Notes: generated by a model not told the origin, from the letters alone. A stretch of DNA of 64,000 nt from Zygaena filipendulae (GCA_907165275.2 OU015654.1:2063501-2127500), one strand, 5' to 3'; positions 49,701-55,737 are shown, counted from the stretch's first letter. Translations and numbers: made by a program.

Positions 49701-52374
49701 TTTGATGTACGCGCGACATGCAAACTATCGATGCAATTTACAGGATTACGACTCTATAAAAACGTTGTATACCTACTACCATACGTTAAAAATACAAAGG
49801 AACAAATTCAATTCCGGTGGAATTTCTTTTACTTGAACTGAGTTAGGCTGAACTGAGTTACGGTATACCTGAAAAAGCTGTCTTTAAGCTTGACACCTTG
49901 TACCTAAACACAACATGGATTCAATGCACTTTTTATTTGTAACAACTATATGTATTTACTTGTGGGAGAAATAAAGATAATAAAGATAATTATTATCTGT
50001 CAACGGTTAATTTTTTTCGCCACAAACAGCTTACACATTTTTTACGTTTCGTGTTGAAGTTTCACTCAAGTACGCAGCAATGCGAAGGACTCACAATTCA
50101 AATTCCAATCTGTAGGATATAACGAAGGACTAACTTAACATTAATCTACTGAACGTCTCTGATTGCAGCAGTTTTGTTTTCAAAATCTATACTTAACTAA
50201 GTAATCATTAAAGTCGACTCTGAGTGCGGCGGTTAGAATTTTATTTAATGTAATTTTTTACTAATACTTTTCTTTTAAAAGTTTAAATTAATCATTTTAA
50301 AGACCTAATCTTAAAGATGTTTAACTTCAAATATTATCCTCAGACCAAATAAAAACTAAAGTTCCGTCTTTAGTTTTTTTTGGTCTGAGATATTATCATT
50401 CGTGAATTTTCCAATTAACATTGCCACTGTCCATTATTTTGCAGGCACCAAGAAGATGGAGTACAAGACGAGGCAGTGGCACGAGAAGTGCTTCTGTTGT
50501 GTGGTGTGCAAGAACGCCATCGGCACCAAGAGCTTCATCCCGCGCGAGCAAGAGATCTACTGCGCTGGCTGTTACGAGGACAAGTTCGCCACCCGCTGTG
50601 TTAAGTGTAACAAGGTACGCTGCATTTTTTATTTTTTTATTTTTAAAGGTGTAAATTTTGGCACTTAGCAGTTAGCACTACGACGTACGCGCCACAGGAC
50701 TCTTTTATAATGTGGCAACAGACGCCTTGGTTATGTTGGCACACTATTTATTTATTTGGCCAGTGTCAGTTAGAGAAATCAGTGGACAGTTACAATGTGT
50801 GTTTTAAGTAAAACGTACTCTTTATTTGTTGGACCAGAAGAGAAACATGATTATTGATCAATGAAGTTGTTTTAAATGATACAATTATACCTGAGATAAA
50901 TGCACACTGGATGATCACAAAGATATAAAATACCTATCTAAAGATTATAAAAACTAACTAAAGATTATTATAGATACTAGCGTTGCCCCGCGGTTTCACC
51001 CGCGGTAATTTCGGAGTTCCCGCGGGAATTCCAGGATAAAAGTACCCTATGTCCCCTTCTCTGTATGTACCCCTGAAAACGTGCATGCCAAATTTCATCC
51101 AAATCCGTTCAGCCGTTTTTGCGTGATTGAGTAACAAACATCCAAACATCCACACTTTCACATTTATAGTATTAGTAGGATTACCTATAAACTACATTGG
51201 ATTACATTTAAGCGACAGAAAATATGATACAAATAAATTAATATAATTATGTATAATGGTAAAGAAGTCAGAAGTCAGTAAGGTTAGGTTTTAAAGCTCC
51301 CCAATTCGAAAGAGTAGTAAAGTAGTTTTTATTATTATTATTTGAGACTAAAATCGGTTACTAAACAGTAAACACCCTCCTTGGATACCTCCCTGATACC
51401 TTACACCTATATATATGAGCAAAGTTTTCCCCTAAAATTCGTCTGGTCTATCTAAAGTCTACTATCAGCTATTGTTTTAGGTATTAGGTGTATTTAGGTT
51501 GAGGTTTTTAAAATGTAAAACACATTGTAGCCTGATCGCTTTCCGTCGGCAGATAATAACGCAGGGCGGCGTCACGTACAAGAACGAGCCGTGGCACCGC
51601 GAGTGCTTCACGTGCACCAAGTGCAACACCTCGCTGGCGGGCCAGCGGTTCACGTCGCGCGACGAGAAGCCCTACTGCGCGGACTGCTTCGGCGACCTGT
51701 TCGCCAAGCGCTGCACCGCCTGCACCAAGCCCATCACCGGTCAGTTCACACACCCCACTCGTCTAGGAGCCTGTCCCAATAGGGAATATGCATGACTTTT
51801 TTTTGTTTTTTATCCACTTGTTACATCATTCTAACATGTTATAGTAAAAAATATAAAAACTGTTGGAAATCTTCAAATTTTAATATTTTGTTTTTTAAAT
51901 AACATCTAAAATATCGTTAAAATCTGACCTCTTGCCAAATTTAGCGGGTCTTAGATGACATCACATAATAATACCCAATAATAATACATAATATAATATA
52001 ATGTAGATACATAATAATGATACAATGTAAAGATTTTAACCCGTAAAGATTACACATCCTCTATTTAAATAGGAACCTATTCATTCTAATCTCGAAGATC
52101 TGTAAGTTTTTGGTCTGTCTTTCTAATCCCACTTCTGATTCATTACCTACTCATTTGGATTGAAAGTTAAAAATGGAATTGCTGATCTATATTTTTACTA
52201 TTCCCTCGATTGGCAGGCATCGGGGGCACTCGCTTCATTTCGTTCGAGGACCGCCACTGGCACAACGACTGCTTCATCTGCGCGCAGTGCAAGACCTCGC
52301 TGGTGGGCCGGGGCTTCATCACCGACGCGCAAGACATCATCTGCCCAGAGTGCGCTAAACAGAAACTCATGTAA
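4700..52374 (+). CDS. Lmpt: Limpet/FHL-family PET-LIM gene, long isoform, 5' partial
   Basis: Nine exons are visible: 4700-4847, 6234-6450, 6540-6643, 6767-6910, 26462-26662, 29452-29626, 50445-50614, 51553-51739 and 52217-52374. All have GT/AG borders and compatible phases. They give 500 residues after one split codon. The order is PET domain, then LIM1 to LIM6, ending in AKQKLM and TAA. Each LIM shows the CxxC...HxxC-CxxC...CxxC zinc-ligand pattern; LIM1 is split between exons 6540 and 6767. PET plus six LIMs matches insect Limpet. LIM3 to LIM6 resemble vertebrate FHL1-3 (shared blocks [13 protein letters not shown] and GTKKMEYK). Family members are protein-binding scaffolds at muscle Z-discs, in the cytoskeleton and in nuclei; that role is family knowledge, not read here. 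The first exon begins mid-PET in phase 2, so at least one coding exon lies upstream, outside the window or unrecognised. The introns of 19.6 and 20.8 kb hold internal start exons and a nested gene. Confidence 0.93.
4848..6233. other. Limpet intron between the two PET exons
   Basis: Contains the tandem Helitron-like pair at 4911-5250. From 5251 to 6233 nothing was identified; the ORFs there are short and low in complexity. The 89-bp and 123-bp introns that follow (6451-6539, 6644-6766) are clean. Confidence 0.7.
4911..5250 (+). mobile_element. Two tandem Helitron-like elements
   Basis: The first copy starts CCTTACTAATATTATAAATG and ends GGAACAGCTA at 5106. A second, 5'-trimmed copy follows directly and ends AACAGCTAGT at 5250. 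Shared internal blocks are CTTAACGGCTCAACCGAT, GGTACAGA.AAGGACATAGG and GCGGGTGAAACCGCG. An end at CTAG before T fits the small lepidopteran Helitron-like families (Lep1 type); the class is from memory and not verified. Confidence 0.65.
6234..6450 (+). CDS. Lmpt: Limpet exon: C-terminal part of PET domain
   Basis: Acceptor CCTCAG|GCGGAG and donor ATCG|GTAAGA; enters in phase 0 and leaves in phase 1. The second half is strongly conserved in type: [16 protein letters not shown] followed by [16 protein letters not shown], the end of the PET domain and the linker to LIM1. The first half, with alanine- and tryptophan-rich residues around [15 protein letters not shown], is unlike the usual PET stretch that carries a KVP and a GExYRxKQ block. 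It is either diverged or specific to this lineage. Confidence 0.9.
6540..6643 (+). CDS. Lmpt: Limpet exon: first zinc finger half of LIM1
   Basis: Only 89 bp separate this exon from the previous one. The acceptor is a TTTTTTCTTCTAG tract and the donor is GAG|GTATGT. Two bases complete the preceding glycine codon, then 34 codons follow and it leaves in phase 0. The peptide contains [20 protein letters not shown], giving the first CxxC pair of LIM1. Confidence 0.9.
6767..6910 (+). CDS. Lmpt: Limpet exon: rest of LIM1, start of LIM2
   Basis: Acceptor CATAG|GCATAT and donor GAG|GTGAGT; exactly 48 codons, phase 0 on both sides. It supplies [10 protein letters not shown] and YCVRH, completing the LIM1 zinc sites, and ends CHACDE, the first cysteine pair of LIM2. 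The next long-form exon begins [11 protein letters not shown], joining in frame across a 19.6 kb intron. Confidence 0.92.
8541..8875. repeat. Palindromic MITE (CTCAGAGTCG family), expanded copy
   Basis: The ends match the copies at 23826 and 36041 (CTGCCGCAATGAGA-like arms, ACTCTGAGTGCGGCCGT right end), but the centre carries about 90 bp of extra AT-rich sequence and the left end is eroded. Confidence 0.65.
10214..10404 (+). mobile_element. Helitron-like element, full-length
   Basis: Starts TCCTACTAATATTATAAATG and ends ACAGCTAGT. It uses a GTGTGGATGTTTGTTACTC variant near its start, as does the minus-strand copy at 50977, so two subfamilies are present in the window. Confidence 0.65.
12314..12432 (-). 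repeat. Helitron-like fragment
   Basis: TCCCGCGGTTTCACCCGC, then GGAGTTTCCGCGGGAATTCC on the plus strand; the start is lost. A second scrap with AACGTGGGTGCGAGTGAAAC lies at 12690-12765. Confidence 0.5.
13239..13378 (+). repeat. Helitron-like 5' fragment
   Basis: Has AGTAATATTATAAATGCG, GTTACGCTTTC and GGGTACAGAAAAGGACATA, and breaks off before the CCGCGG part. Confidence 0.5.
13661..14409. mobile_element. Nested inverted-repeat element
   Basis: The outer ends TTCGCAGCAGGATTCATAAA and AATAGAGCCAA are inverted at 14378-14409. Inside, a second element (13731-14022) has its own ends TTTTTAATACAGTTGC and the complement. A third inverted pair (TGCGGAACTGTCATTGAAAA and complement) lies between about 14039 and 14150. 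No transposase seen. Confidence 0.65.
14925..15080. promoter_or_regulatory. GC/CpG-rich patch with palindromic CRE
   Basis: About 150 bp dominated by CG dinucleotides in an otherwise AT-rich intron, with a perfect TGACGTCA palindrome inside GCGTGACGTCACGAG. It is open on both strands but neither ORF resembles a protein family. It could be a promoter for the nested gene 3.1 kb downstream or for a Limpet isoform, or a degraded GC-rich MITE. Confidence 0.3.
16266..16449 (+). mobile_element. Helitron-like element, full-length
   Basis: Starts TCCTTACTAATATTATAAAT, has the GTTTGTTTG and ACGCTTTCACG blocks and ends GGGGAACAGCTAGT. Confidence 0.65.
16986..17203. repeat. MITE with paired TGACGTCA sites, copy 1
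   Basis: Ends TTAGTCTGG and GACGGACTA. The body has TTTTTTTACGTAATC and AATAACGGCGATACATTGAG. Perfect CRE octamers TGACGTCA are at 17087-17094 and 17131-17138, flanking a GGGGGCTTATA core. Confidence 0.7.
17493..17541. repeat. Perfect 21-bp hairpin
   Basis: AACTACGAAATCCGCTTTGAA and its exact complement, separated by a 7-nt loop (GGTTCAA). It lies about 0.7 kb upstream of the nested gene. There is no terminal T-run and no similar copy elsewhere in the window. Confidence 0.75.
18205..18869 (+). CDS. Nested gene, exon 1
   Basis: 221 codons plus two bases. The ORF would continue only nine codons past the donor to a TAA at 18892. The predicted intron removes that stop and joins the next ORF in frame. 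The ATG at 18205 was chosen because the codons before it contain no other ATG back to the in-frame stop at 18169. Confidence 0.62.
18205..19522 (+). CDS. Unrecognised two-exon gene nested in the Limpet intron
   Basis: Exon 1 is 18205-18869 and exon 2 is 19066-19522, with a 196-bp intron (TTGAG|GTTAAT ... TTTAAG|ATCACT). Splicing joins two long ORFs in frame (EEYLR then SLDGIKF) and gives 373 residues. The N-terminus [13 protein letters not shown] is weakly hydrophobic and might be a poor signal peptide. The middle is Ser/Thr/Asn-rich and probably disordered. Around the start of exon 2 lies a basic Ser/Arg block ([20 protein letters not shown]), then [15 protein letters not shown] and an [12 protein letters not shown] motif. 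The tail is strongly acidic and ends DFWGNSGD. An in-frame stop at 18169-18171 bounds the ORF upstream. I do not recognise the family. It lies on the same strand as Limpet. It could instead be an alternative Limpet 3' end, since an AG at 18176-18177 keeps phase 0, but that acceptor is poor. Confidence 0.65.
19066..19522 (+). CDS. Nested gene, exon 2 and stop
   Basis: One base completes an arginine codon, then 151 codons and a TAG at 19520-19522. The open frame has no ATG near its start, which fits an internal exon. The peptide is highly charged: basic Ser/Arg clusters first, a Glu-rich tail last. No AATAAA was seen within about 250 bp downstream. Confidence 0.62.
21012..21198 (-). mobile_element. 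Helitron-like element, degraded
   Basis: On the minus strand it ends CAGCTAGT at 21012 and begins with TTACTAATATTATTAAGAG at 21198. The middle is diverged. Confidence 0.55.
21625..21705 (-). repeat. Helitron-like 3' fragment
   Basis: TGTTCCCCGCGATTTGACTC followed by CGCGTTAATTTCGGAGTTTC; a 3' end read on the minus strand. A weaker scrap lies at 22768-22870. Confidence 0.45.
23270..23553. repeat. MITE with TGACGTCA site, copy 2
   Basis: Ends TTAGTCCGTC and GACAGACTA. One perfect octamer at 23376-23383; the second is degraded to TGAAATCA. About 60 bp of extra sequence sits near the right end. Confidence 0.7.
23826..24066. repeat. Palindromic MITE (CTCAGAGTCG family)
   Basis: 241 bp and almost wholly palindromic. 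Left end CGCCGCACTCAGAGTCGACT, right end AGTCGACTCTGAGTGCGGCC, with arms continuing through AATGATTACTTAGTTAAGTA and AAAACTGCCGC. Flanked by TAA/TTA. Confidence 0.8.
24290..24480 (-). repeat. Helitron-like or related short element
   Basis: TTTCACCCGCGCTAATTTC and CCCGCGGGAATTTTGGGGT, followed by a variant tail with AAAATCGGTCCAGCCGTTTC and (CAGA)n. Confidence 0.45.
25574..25838 (+). promoter_or_regulatory. GC-rich promoter/5' UTR of the short Limpet isoform, with uORF
   Basis: This stretch is far richer in C, G and CpG than the surrounding intron and runs directly into the start codon at 25839. A 49-codon upstream ORF (ATG 25574, TAA 25721-25723) ends 115 bp before the main ATG. If transcription starts above 25574 it could reduce translation of the isoform. 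No TATA box was recognised. The promoter assignment is inferred from composition and position. Confidence 0.5.
25839..25990 (+). CDS. Lmpt: Internal first coding exon of the FHL-type Limpet isoform
   Basis: The ATG at 25839 has a good context (TGCCATGGCC) and opens 50 codons rich in Lys, Arg and Thr ([20 protein letters not shown] at the start). The exon ends at a near-consensus donor, GATGG|GTATGTG, in phase 2. Joined to the acceptor at 26473 it stays in frame (DDG then GEYTKAM). The product is 343 residues: a basic leader, half of LIM2, then LIM3 to LIM6, which is exactly four and a half LIMs. The upstream 260 bp are GC-rich, as for a separate promoter. Vertebrate FHL proteins have the same half-LIM start. 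The exon was identified by frame, splice signals and composition, not by transcript data. Confidence 0.85.
26462..26662 (+). CDS. Lmpt: Limpet exon: LIM2 body and start of LIM3 (long-form acceptor)
   Basis: The long form uses the AG at 26460-26461, is in phase 0, and reads [20 protein letters not shown] and onward through CIKC to [13 protein letters not shown]. The donor is AAG|GTGAGT. A second AG at 26471-26472 lies 11 nt downstream and gives an exon of 26473-26662. That version is in frame only with the internal first exon ending at 25990. The shared exon therefore has two acceptors, each matched to one donor phase. Confidence 0.93.
26663..29451. other. Limpet intron between LIM2/3 exons
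   Basis: 2.8 kb of AT-rich sequence. No repeat family from elsewhere in the window, and no credible exon, was seen; the ORFs at 27465-28087 lack composition or motifs of a protein. Confidence 0.6.
29452..29626 (+). CDS. Lmpt: Limpet exon: LIM3 body and start of LIM4
   Basis: Acceptor TTTGCGTAG|GATCTG and donor GCCG|GTGAGT; enters phase 0, leaves phase 1. The peptide starts [19 protein letters not shown], includes [17 protein letters not shown] and ends EVFRA plus one base. It is much richer in G and C than the flanking intron, as are all the LIM exons here. Confidence 0.95.
29996..30233. repeat. TIR element (ATAGATAAGCAATA family), copy 1
   Basis: 238 bp with inverted ends of about 28 bp (AGATAAGCAATA...TGTTAACCCA on both sides). 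It is closely similar along its length to 40341-40576. It starts 370 bp after the Limpet donor at 29627. No ORF; probably a MITE. Confidence 0.75.
31037..31210 (+). mobile_element. Helitron-like element
   Basis: (TCTG)n start, then CTTAACGGCTCAACCGATCA and a 3' end GGGGAACAGCTAGT. The usual ACTAATATTATAAATG start is absent. Confidence 0.6.
31633..31815. repeat. MITE with TGACGTCA site, copy 3 (truncated)
   Basis: Shares TTGGTCCATCGTGTAGATTA and the ACGGCGATACATTGAGTTG block. The first octamer is TGATGTCA and the second is perfect at 31776-31783. The right end is lost. Confidence 0.65.
31971..32200. repeat. GC-rich foldback MITE
   Basis: Ends AAGGTAGGCGTCCATTGG and CCAGTGGACGCCTACCTT with flanking TTA, followed by GC-rich arms (GCCGCGCC and GGCGCGGGCC) and CGTGC-rich inner arms. 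It accounts for the ORFs on both strands here, so they are not genes. Confidence 0.7.
33319..33525 (+). repeat. tRNA-derived SINE, degraded copy
   Basis: Shares AGGTTTAAACCC (box B), GAAACATCGTGAG, GGTAGGGC, CACTTGAAAGCCAGTT and CATTCCAGGCTAG with the copy at 4149. The LINE-like 3' part is missing. Confidence 0.65.
33600..33712 (+). repeat. LINE 3'-end fragment with (ATT)n tail
   Basis: A (GATTA)n tract, then AATAGCTTACTGTGGGATCA, GATCTGTGTG and (TTA)n, resembling lepidopteran non-LTR 3' ends. Confidence 0.45.
35640..35766 (+). promoter_or_regulatory. GC-rich leader before the candidate exon at 35767
   Basis: CpG-containing sequence (GGAGGCGAGCGAC, CGCGAGCGCGCGTTCC) that gives way to the start codon context. 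Together with the ORF it resembles an internal first exon. No TATA recognised. Confidence 0.35.
35767..35986 (+). CDS. Candidate internal first exon of a third Limpet isoform
   Basis: The ATG sits in a favourable insect context (CAAAATGTCG) just downstream of a GC-rich patch at 35640-35720. It opens 73 codons of protein-like sequence ([20 protein letters not shown] at the start, then a charged middle and a CCALRDEC segment). The donor is GCAG|GTGTTT, in phase 1. That matches the phase of the next Limpet exon (50445), so the predicted protein would run TIAG then TKKMEYK. It would have 244 residues: a new 73-residue leader, half of LIM4, LIM5 and LIM6. The leader resembles no family I can name. 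The donor is mediocre and a phase match has a one-in-three chance, so it could instead be a first exon of another transcript or a chance ORF. Confidence 0.45.
36041..36282. repeat. Palindromic MITE (CTCAGAGTCG family)
   Basis: Nearly identical to the copy at 23826, with arms of roughly 120 bp. It starts 54 bp after the candidate Limpet internal exon donor at 35987. Confidence 0.8.
37587..37640. repeat. 25-bp hairpin with 4-nt loop
   Basis: ATAAATTAGCACAATTAAAA... is matched by ...ATTGTGCTAATTTAT with one mismatch and the loop AGTA. It follows a (TAACTAACTAAT)-type AT repeat (about 37460-37590). Confidence 0.65.
38140..38449. repeat. Foldback element, about 95-bp arms
   Basis: GCCAAACCGTTTATCTCCCC near 38140 is matched by GGTAGAAAAGGTTTGGC at 38449, and CTAGGGCTGTACGTTTT by AAAACGTACAGCCCTAG near the centre. 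The arms are diverged in the middle. Confidence 0.6.
38709..38785 (-). repeat. Helitron-like 3' fragment
   Basis: ACTAGCTGTTCCCTGCAG and CACCCACGTTAATTTCGGAG on the plus strand. Confidence 0.5.
39436..39550. repeat. Short inverted AACCGACTTCC remnant
   Basis: GAAGTCGGTTAAAAT near 39438 faces TTTTAACCGACTTCC near 39532, so the two ends of this repeat family enclose about 80 bp of unrelated sequence. Confidence 0.5.
40341..40576. repeat. TIR element (ATAGATAAGCAATA family), copy 2
   Basis: Same orientation and ends as the copy at 29996, with a few small indels. It lies immediately before the AACCGACTTCC composite repeat at 40623. Confidence 0.75.
40623..41919 (+). repeat. AACCGACTTCC composite repeat, complete copy
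   Basis: It starts TTAACCGACTTCCAAAAA and ends with the inverted TTTTTGGAAGTCGGTT. After a run of about 39 T (40678-40719) come two tandem copies of a 273-bp unit (first at about 40755, second at 41028). The last third is a near-perfect foldback (41511-41672 against 41758-41919). No coding capacity was seen. The class is not assigned; a non-autonomous DNA element is likely. Confidence 0.75.
41511..41919. repeat. 162-bp arm foldback with 85-bp loop
   Basis: The left arm 41511-41672 and right arm 41758-41919 are reverse complements with only a handful of mismatches. The loop (41673-41757) is GC-richer and is also conserved in the copy near 60970-61060. A transcript across it would form a very long hairpin. 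Confidence 0.85.
42013..42110 (+). repeat. Helitron-like 5' fragment with expanded GGATGTTT repeat
   Basis: Starts CATCCTACTAATATTATAAA, then five near-tandem copies of an 8-bp TGGATGTT/TGGATATT unit, and breaks off. Confidence 0.55.
42125..42300. promoter_or_regulatory. GC-rich patch, possible internal promoter
   Basis: High CpG content (GCGGCCGGCCAGCGCGGTGC and onward) in the 20.8 kb Limpet intron, followed by an ATG at 42293 opening only 26 codons. It directly follows a Helitron-like fragment. Evidence is composition only. Confidence 0.25.
42805..42979 (+). mobile_element. Helitron-like element
   Basis: Starts ACTAATATTATAAAGAGG, contains TTTTTATCCCGGAACTCCCG and ends GGGGGACAGCTAG. Confidence 0.6.
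43815..44189 (+). repeat. Helitron-like element, second subfamily, interrupted
   Basis: Begins AAAGTCCTCCGCCGCATC with (CTGT)n, continues GGTAGATAGGGTGATTC, is interrupted by a (TTTA)n tract at about 43950, and ends GGGGAACAGCTAGT at 44189. Confidence 0.45.
45231..45306 (-). repeat. LINE 3'-end fragment
   Basis: Contains CATCATCACCAGCCCATAGC, AGTCCACTGCTGGACATAGG and CCCGCCACTTGGCACG. This motif is the common minus-strand 3' end of lepidopteran RTE-type elements. Only about 75 bp remain. Confidence 0.6.
46775..46978 (+). repeat. tRNA-derived SINE, degraded copy
   Basis: Carries a box A remnant (AGTAGCTCAGTA), CTCGGTGAAGGAAAA, ACTACCACCTTCAAGTTG and TTCCTATTCCAGGCTAG, in the same order as the copy at 4149. 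Box B is damaged. Confidence 0.6.
50131..50234. repeat. Palindromic MITE (CTCAGAGTCG family), right half only
   Basis: Contains TTAACATTAATCTACTGAAC, CAGTTTTGTTTT and ACTCTGAGTGCGGCGGTTA. The left arm is absent, so it can no longer fold. It lies 210 bp before the LIM4 exon. Confidence 0.7.
50339..50389. repeat. 22-bp hairpin near the LIM4 exon
   Basis: CTCAGACCAAATAAAAACTA pairs with TAGTTTTTTTTGGTCTGAG around the loop TTCCGT, with one bulge. It sits 55 bp upstream of the acceptor at 50444. Confidence 0.6.
50445..50614 (+). CDS. Lmpt: Limpet exon: LIM4 body and start of LIM5
   Basis: Acceptor TTTTGCAG|GCACCA and donor AAG|GTACGC. Two bases complete a glycine codon, then the peptide reads [18 protein letters not shown] and on to [19 protein letters not shown]. 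Because it accepts phase 1, it can follow either the exon ending at 29626 or the candidate internal first exon ending at 35986. Confidence 0.95.
50977..51182 (-). mobile_element. Helitron-like element, full-length
   Basis: Read on the minus strand it starts AATCCTACTAATACTATAAA, has GTTTGTTACTCAATCACGC and ends GGGCAACGCTAGT. It lies in the 938-bp intron between the LIM4/5 and LIM5/6 exons of Limpet. Confidence 0.65.
51553..51739 (+). CDS. Lmpt: Limpet exon: LIM5 body and start of LIM6
   Basis: Acceptor GTCGGCAG|ATAATA and donor ACCG|GTCAGT; enters phase 0, leaves phase 1. The peptide reads [19 protein letters not shown], then the CTKC, YCADC and CTAC zinc-ligand pairs. The block GGVTY...PWH.ECF is shared with vertebrate FHL proteins. 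Confidence 0.95.
52217..52374 (+). CDS. Lmpt: Limpet terminal coding exon: LIM6 and stop
   Basis: Acceptor TTGGCAG|GCATCG. Two bases complete a glycine codon, followed by [17 protein letters not shown], the CAQC pair, [12 protein letters not shown] and the C-terminus AKQKLM with TAA at 52372. This is the last coding exon of every predicted isoform. Confidence 0.95.
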
Positions 52375-54400
52375 ATAATCAGCTCACTACCGCCATTCAA
52401 ACCGTTTTATCATCTTTTGAAAACCACGCAGTTTCTACGGAACAGAAAATACCTAATATTCGACTTTTCCTTCCGAACCCAACCGCACTAGCGCACGACG
52501 CCAGTAACTAACCTAACCAGTAATCGATCAATCGATTACGTAATTAATTATTTTCGATCATTGAAATGGTTTTAAAAGTGTATATTAATCACTTGTAGTA
52601 TTTAATGGTTTGGACTGAGTAAAAAATAAAGTCGAAATCTGTCCGACCATTGCAATTATCGATTAATCGATTATAATGACGTATTCAAAGGTAAACAATT
52701 AGCTGGTGCGGTTGGTTTGACTGTTAGTTGAAAATGTGTGGTTTATTTAAGGTCATAGGTACGGTTAAATAGAGTTGCCATCTGTGAGAAATGTTAGCCA
52801 GGTAAATTTTTATTCGCTTGGAAAATATAATGTTTGTCTCAGATGGCAATACTTGGCACTCCGTTAAGCTTTCGAATCCACCACCTTCCACTCTGAGTGA
52901 AACAGGGTTATTGCATTGAACATACTCGTCATAATACCATAAAGTGACTAACCTATTTGACCCGCGTTTTTGTGGTTGTGCAGCGACAAGTCGATACTAC
53001 CAGTAGTGGCTAATGCCAGAGATTGGTGCAATTTCAAAACGACGGAGATTCCAACAGATGACCTATTCAACTTTGCCGACAAAACGAATTTTAAAAAGGT
53101 CAACCCTTAATTTCTCGTTGCTCTGTGGAGTTGTTGACGATATTTTTATACTAAAGAAAAAAAAAACAAAAATCACAAAAAAAGGAGTGAATGCACAAAA
53201 TATATTCATAAGTATTTATTGATTCTTGCTTTTTATGTATTGATTAATTTTGTTTTTAAGATGTTTATATATTTTGGCTGATAAGCTTTTTATTAGATTT
53301 GTCACTAATACCCATTATGTGATTAGATTATATTCATCTTATAAATAAAAAAAAAATATTGCGATATACCTATGTATTTCTAACTATACCTGTATGTACT
53401 CATATTGTCTTTTATGTATCGTTTTAAAATTAATTTTGCCATATACTTATAATTTCGCTTTGGCTGTCGTACTAGTACCTACTGTAATTTTTAAAGTCAA
53501 TTTACTTAGTGCGGTTCACACGATGCCTTAATAACATATCTAAGTCAATTTCGAGGGTATAATATATATTTTATGTTGTACCTACATGTATAATAAAAAT
53601 TATATATTATCTAATTTTATTACCTAATCGTAGTTAGTCTGGTGTTACCAGATGATTTATTATTATTTTTTTAATTATAGATATATCCAAACGGATAATA
53701 AGGCTTGTCATTATTTAAATGCGTAACATAGATTGTAAGAGATATATTGACGTATTAATAATCTTCTTTACTTTTAAGTATTTATTTTAAAAAAGGGAGG
53801 TACGCACTTAATATATCGCATGGCAACACCGATGGTGTCCCAGTGTCATATGACATGCTTAGGCTTTTTAAAATAATTTATTTCGTTGGATGCTGGACTT
53901 TGGCCAATTAATTAATTTGGCCACCATCGGTAGGTAGCTTCTTAACACCATAGATAACTTTTTAATTGACAGACGAAGTCATTTAGTTTTACTAATAAAA
54001 TAAATATTAAAAAAAAATATATTTTTGTTCTCAAATAAGAAACACTCGTGTTACAATAATGTAAGTGTAATTGAAATATTATCGATATTTTTACATGATT
54101 ATAATAATGTTAGTTTTAGGAGTCGTTATTAAGATAATAATTATAACATCTATGTATTATGTAATGCAGAATTTGACCACGACACACTGGGGATCACTTT
54201 ATAAGGGTTATTTGTTAAGGGTTAAATTATTCGAATGTTGATGATTAAAATATTAATAATATTATTATTGAATTTATATAAATGTGTACACTTAACTTTA
54301 GCTGTGTGATCTGATCTAAATTAAAATATCTGTCTATCATTCAGTCATAGATTGTTATAAACTATGAAACTTAAATAAATAAATGATTTTAAAAATACAT
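52375..54400 (+). other. Limpet 3' UTR with three candidate poly(A) signals
   Basis: There is no further coding potential after the TAA. AATAAA occurs at 52625-52630, 53344-53349 and twice at 54374-54383. The last pair sits at the end of a long unrepetitive AT-rich stretch and is the best distal end; the first would give a UTR of about 270 nt. Which sites are used cannot be read from the sequence. Confidence 0.45.
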
Positions 54401-54689
54401 CATTACTGCGAGTTTTAATTTTCATAATTTAAGTAGGTATTTTATTTCCTCCATAGAGAGACAATCACGCCTAATAATAAAAACAATGTCGTTACAAATG
54501 AGGGATCGTCAAGAAAAACTAAATATTTTTGATTATTTTAACATTCTAATTTATTCACAATAAATCGAGTGTAATAATAATTTACAAAATTTGAAGGCAG
54601 TACAAATTACAGTCCAAAAGTTTATAAAGAAACTTAAAATATTCTAGAAAGCGTCATCTGCTAACAAGTTGCGAAAGCTGTAAATGTCA

Positions 54690-54966
54690 TAACGTCGCTG
54701 CGCGTGCAAATCCGCGTAAAAGCAACTTGTAAAGACCGCGTAGTTGTTTTTTGACGGAGGAAAAAAAAACTTACTGTCAGCGATTTTAATTCTTATTACC
54801 AATCGAACCTAACAGCTTGTTCTTTACAAGTTTCTTTATTGGAAAATAACCTTTTACTCGTAGTTGGCTTAGATTTTGTTCAGTCACTTATTTGAATTTT
54901 GCGCGCTTTGCTGTTACGCGGTATTTACAAACTGATCTTACGCGGTTTCGCACGCGCAGCGACAAT
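54690..54966. repeat. Inverted-repeat element downstream of Limpet
   Basis: GTCGCTGCGCGTGCAAATCC near 54694 faces GGTTTCGCACGCGCAGCGAC near 54943, with an inner pair AACTTGTAAAGA and TCTTTACAAGTT. Confidence 0.6.
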
Positions 54967-55594
54967 AAGGATCTGAGGTGTAGGTATCTGTTAGCGAATA
55001 GCTTGCATTTTAAACTTAATAACTAATTAAATTCTATTTCTGCAATCCTAAAATATGCTATAACATAAAATTATGTACAAAACAGCAGATATTAAAAGAA
55101 ATAATACGCCATAAAATACTTATGAATTAAGATGTACCTACTTATCTAATAGTCAGTATGAAAATCAATATAAAAGGAACTATATCAAATTTCAGTCGAC
55201 ACAAGGCATAATGTTATAAAAAGACCGACAGAATTTCATAATAATATAAGGGAGCACGGACATTAAATACGACTCCGTCAGGCGTCTCGGAGGCGCAATG
55301 GATACCAAAGATCATATAATAACTAGGTACGACGTCTCCATCTGTTCGAATCGAAACTAAATATATTCGTGAATAAAATTGGATGCTTTTTTTTCATTTT
55401 TTTATTACTAACCCAGTACCATATCAATACTTCTATGACTTGTGTTTATGTCATTATGAAAGTCGAAATACTATAGTCAACAGTATTCATTCAGAATATG
55501 TAGAAAAGATTACAACAAACGAAGACATCCAGAGTGCGACGCATCTATGCTATACACATGGAACAGATGCACGCCAGATCAGCCTATTCTAATC

Positions 55595-55737
55595 TCTTTT
55601 CCTGTTGCGGGTTGGCTGGAAGAAATGCCACTTGGCATAAGCCTGACCCTTGCACATGATTACTTTTCAATTTTTTTTCTTTTTTATGTTGTCCTTGTGT
55701 GCATTAATATAATTGTTAAATAAACAAATAAAAATAA
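55595..55737 (+). repeat. Possible LINE 3'-end fragment
   Basis: TGTTGCGGGTTGGCTGGAAG, then GTTGTCCTTGTGTGC and an AATAAA-rich end, resembling the 3' UTR of R1/Jockey/CR1-like elements. The family is not certain. Confidence 0.35.

Larger units (their letters stand above)
29627..50444. other. 20.8 kb Limpet intron, content overview
   Basis: Contains the candidate internal exon at 35767, both copies of the ATAGATAAGCAATA element, the AACCGACTTCC composite repeat, a GC-rich foldback and several Helitron-like copies, all listed separately. A 35-bp Helitron-like scrap (AACTAGCTGTTCTCGCGG) lies at 29686-29720. Nothing identifiable was seen in 30234-31036, 32201-33318, 33713-35639, 36283-37450, 38786-39435, 44190-45230, 45307-46774 and 46979-50130. 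Confidence 0.6.
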
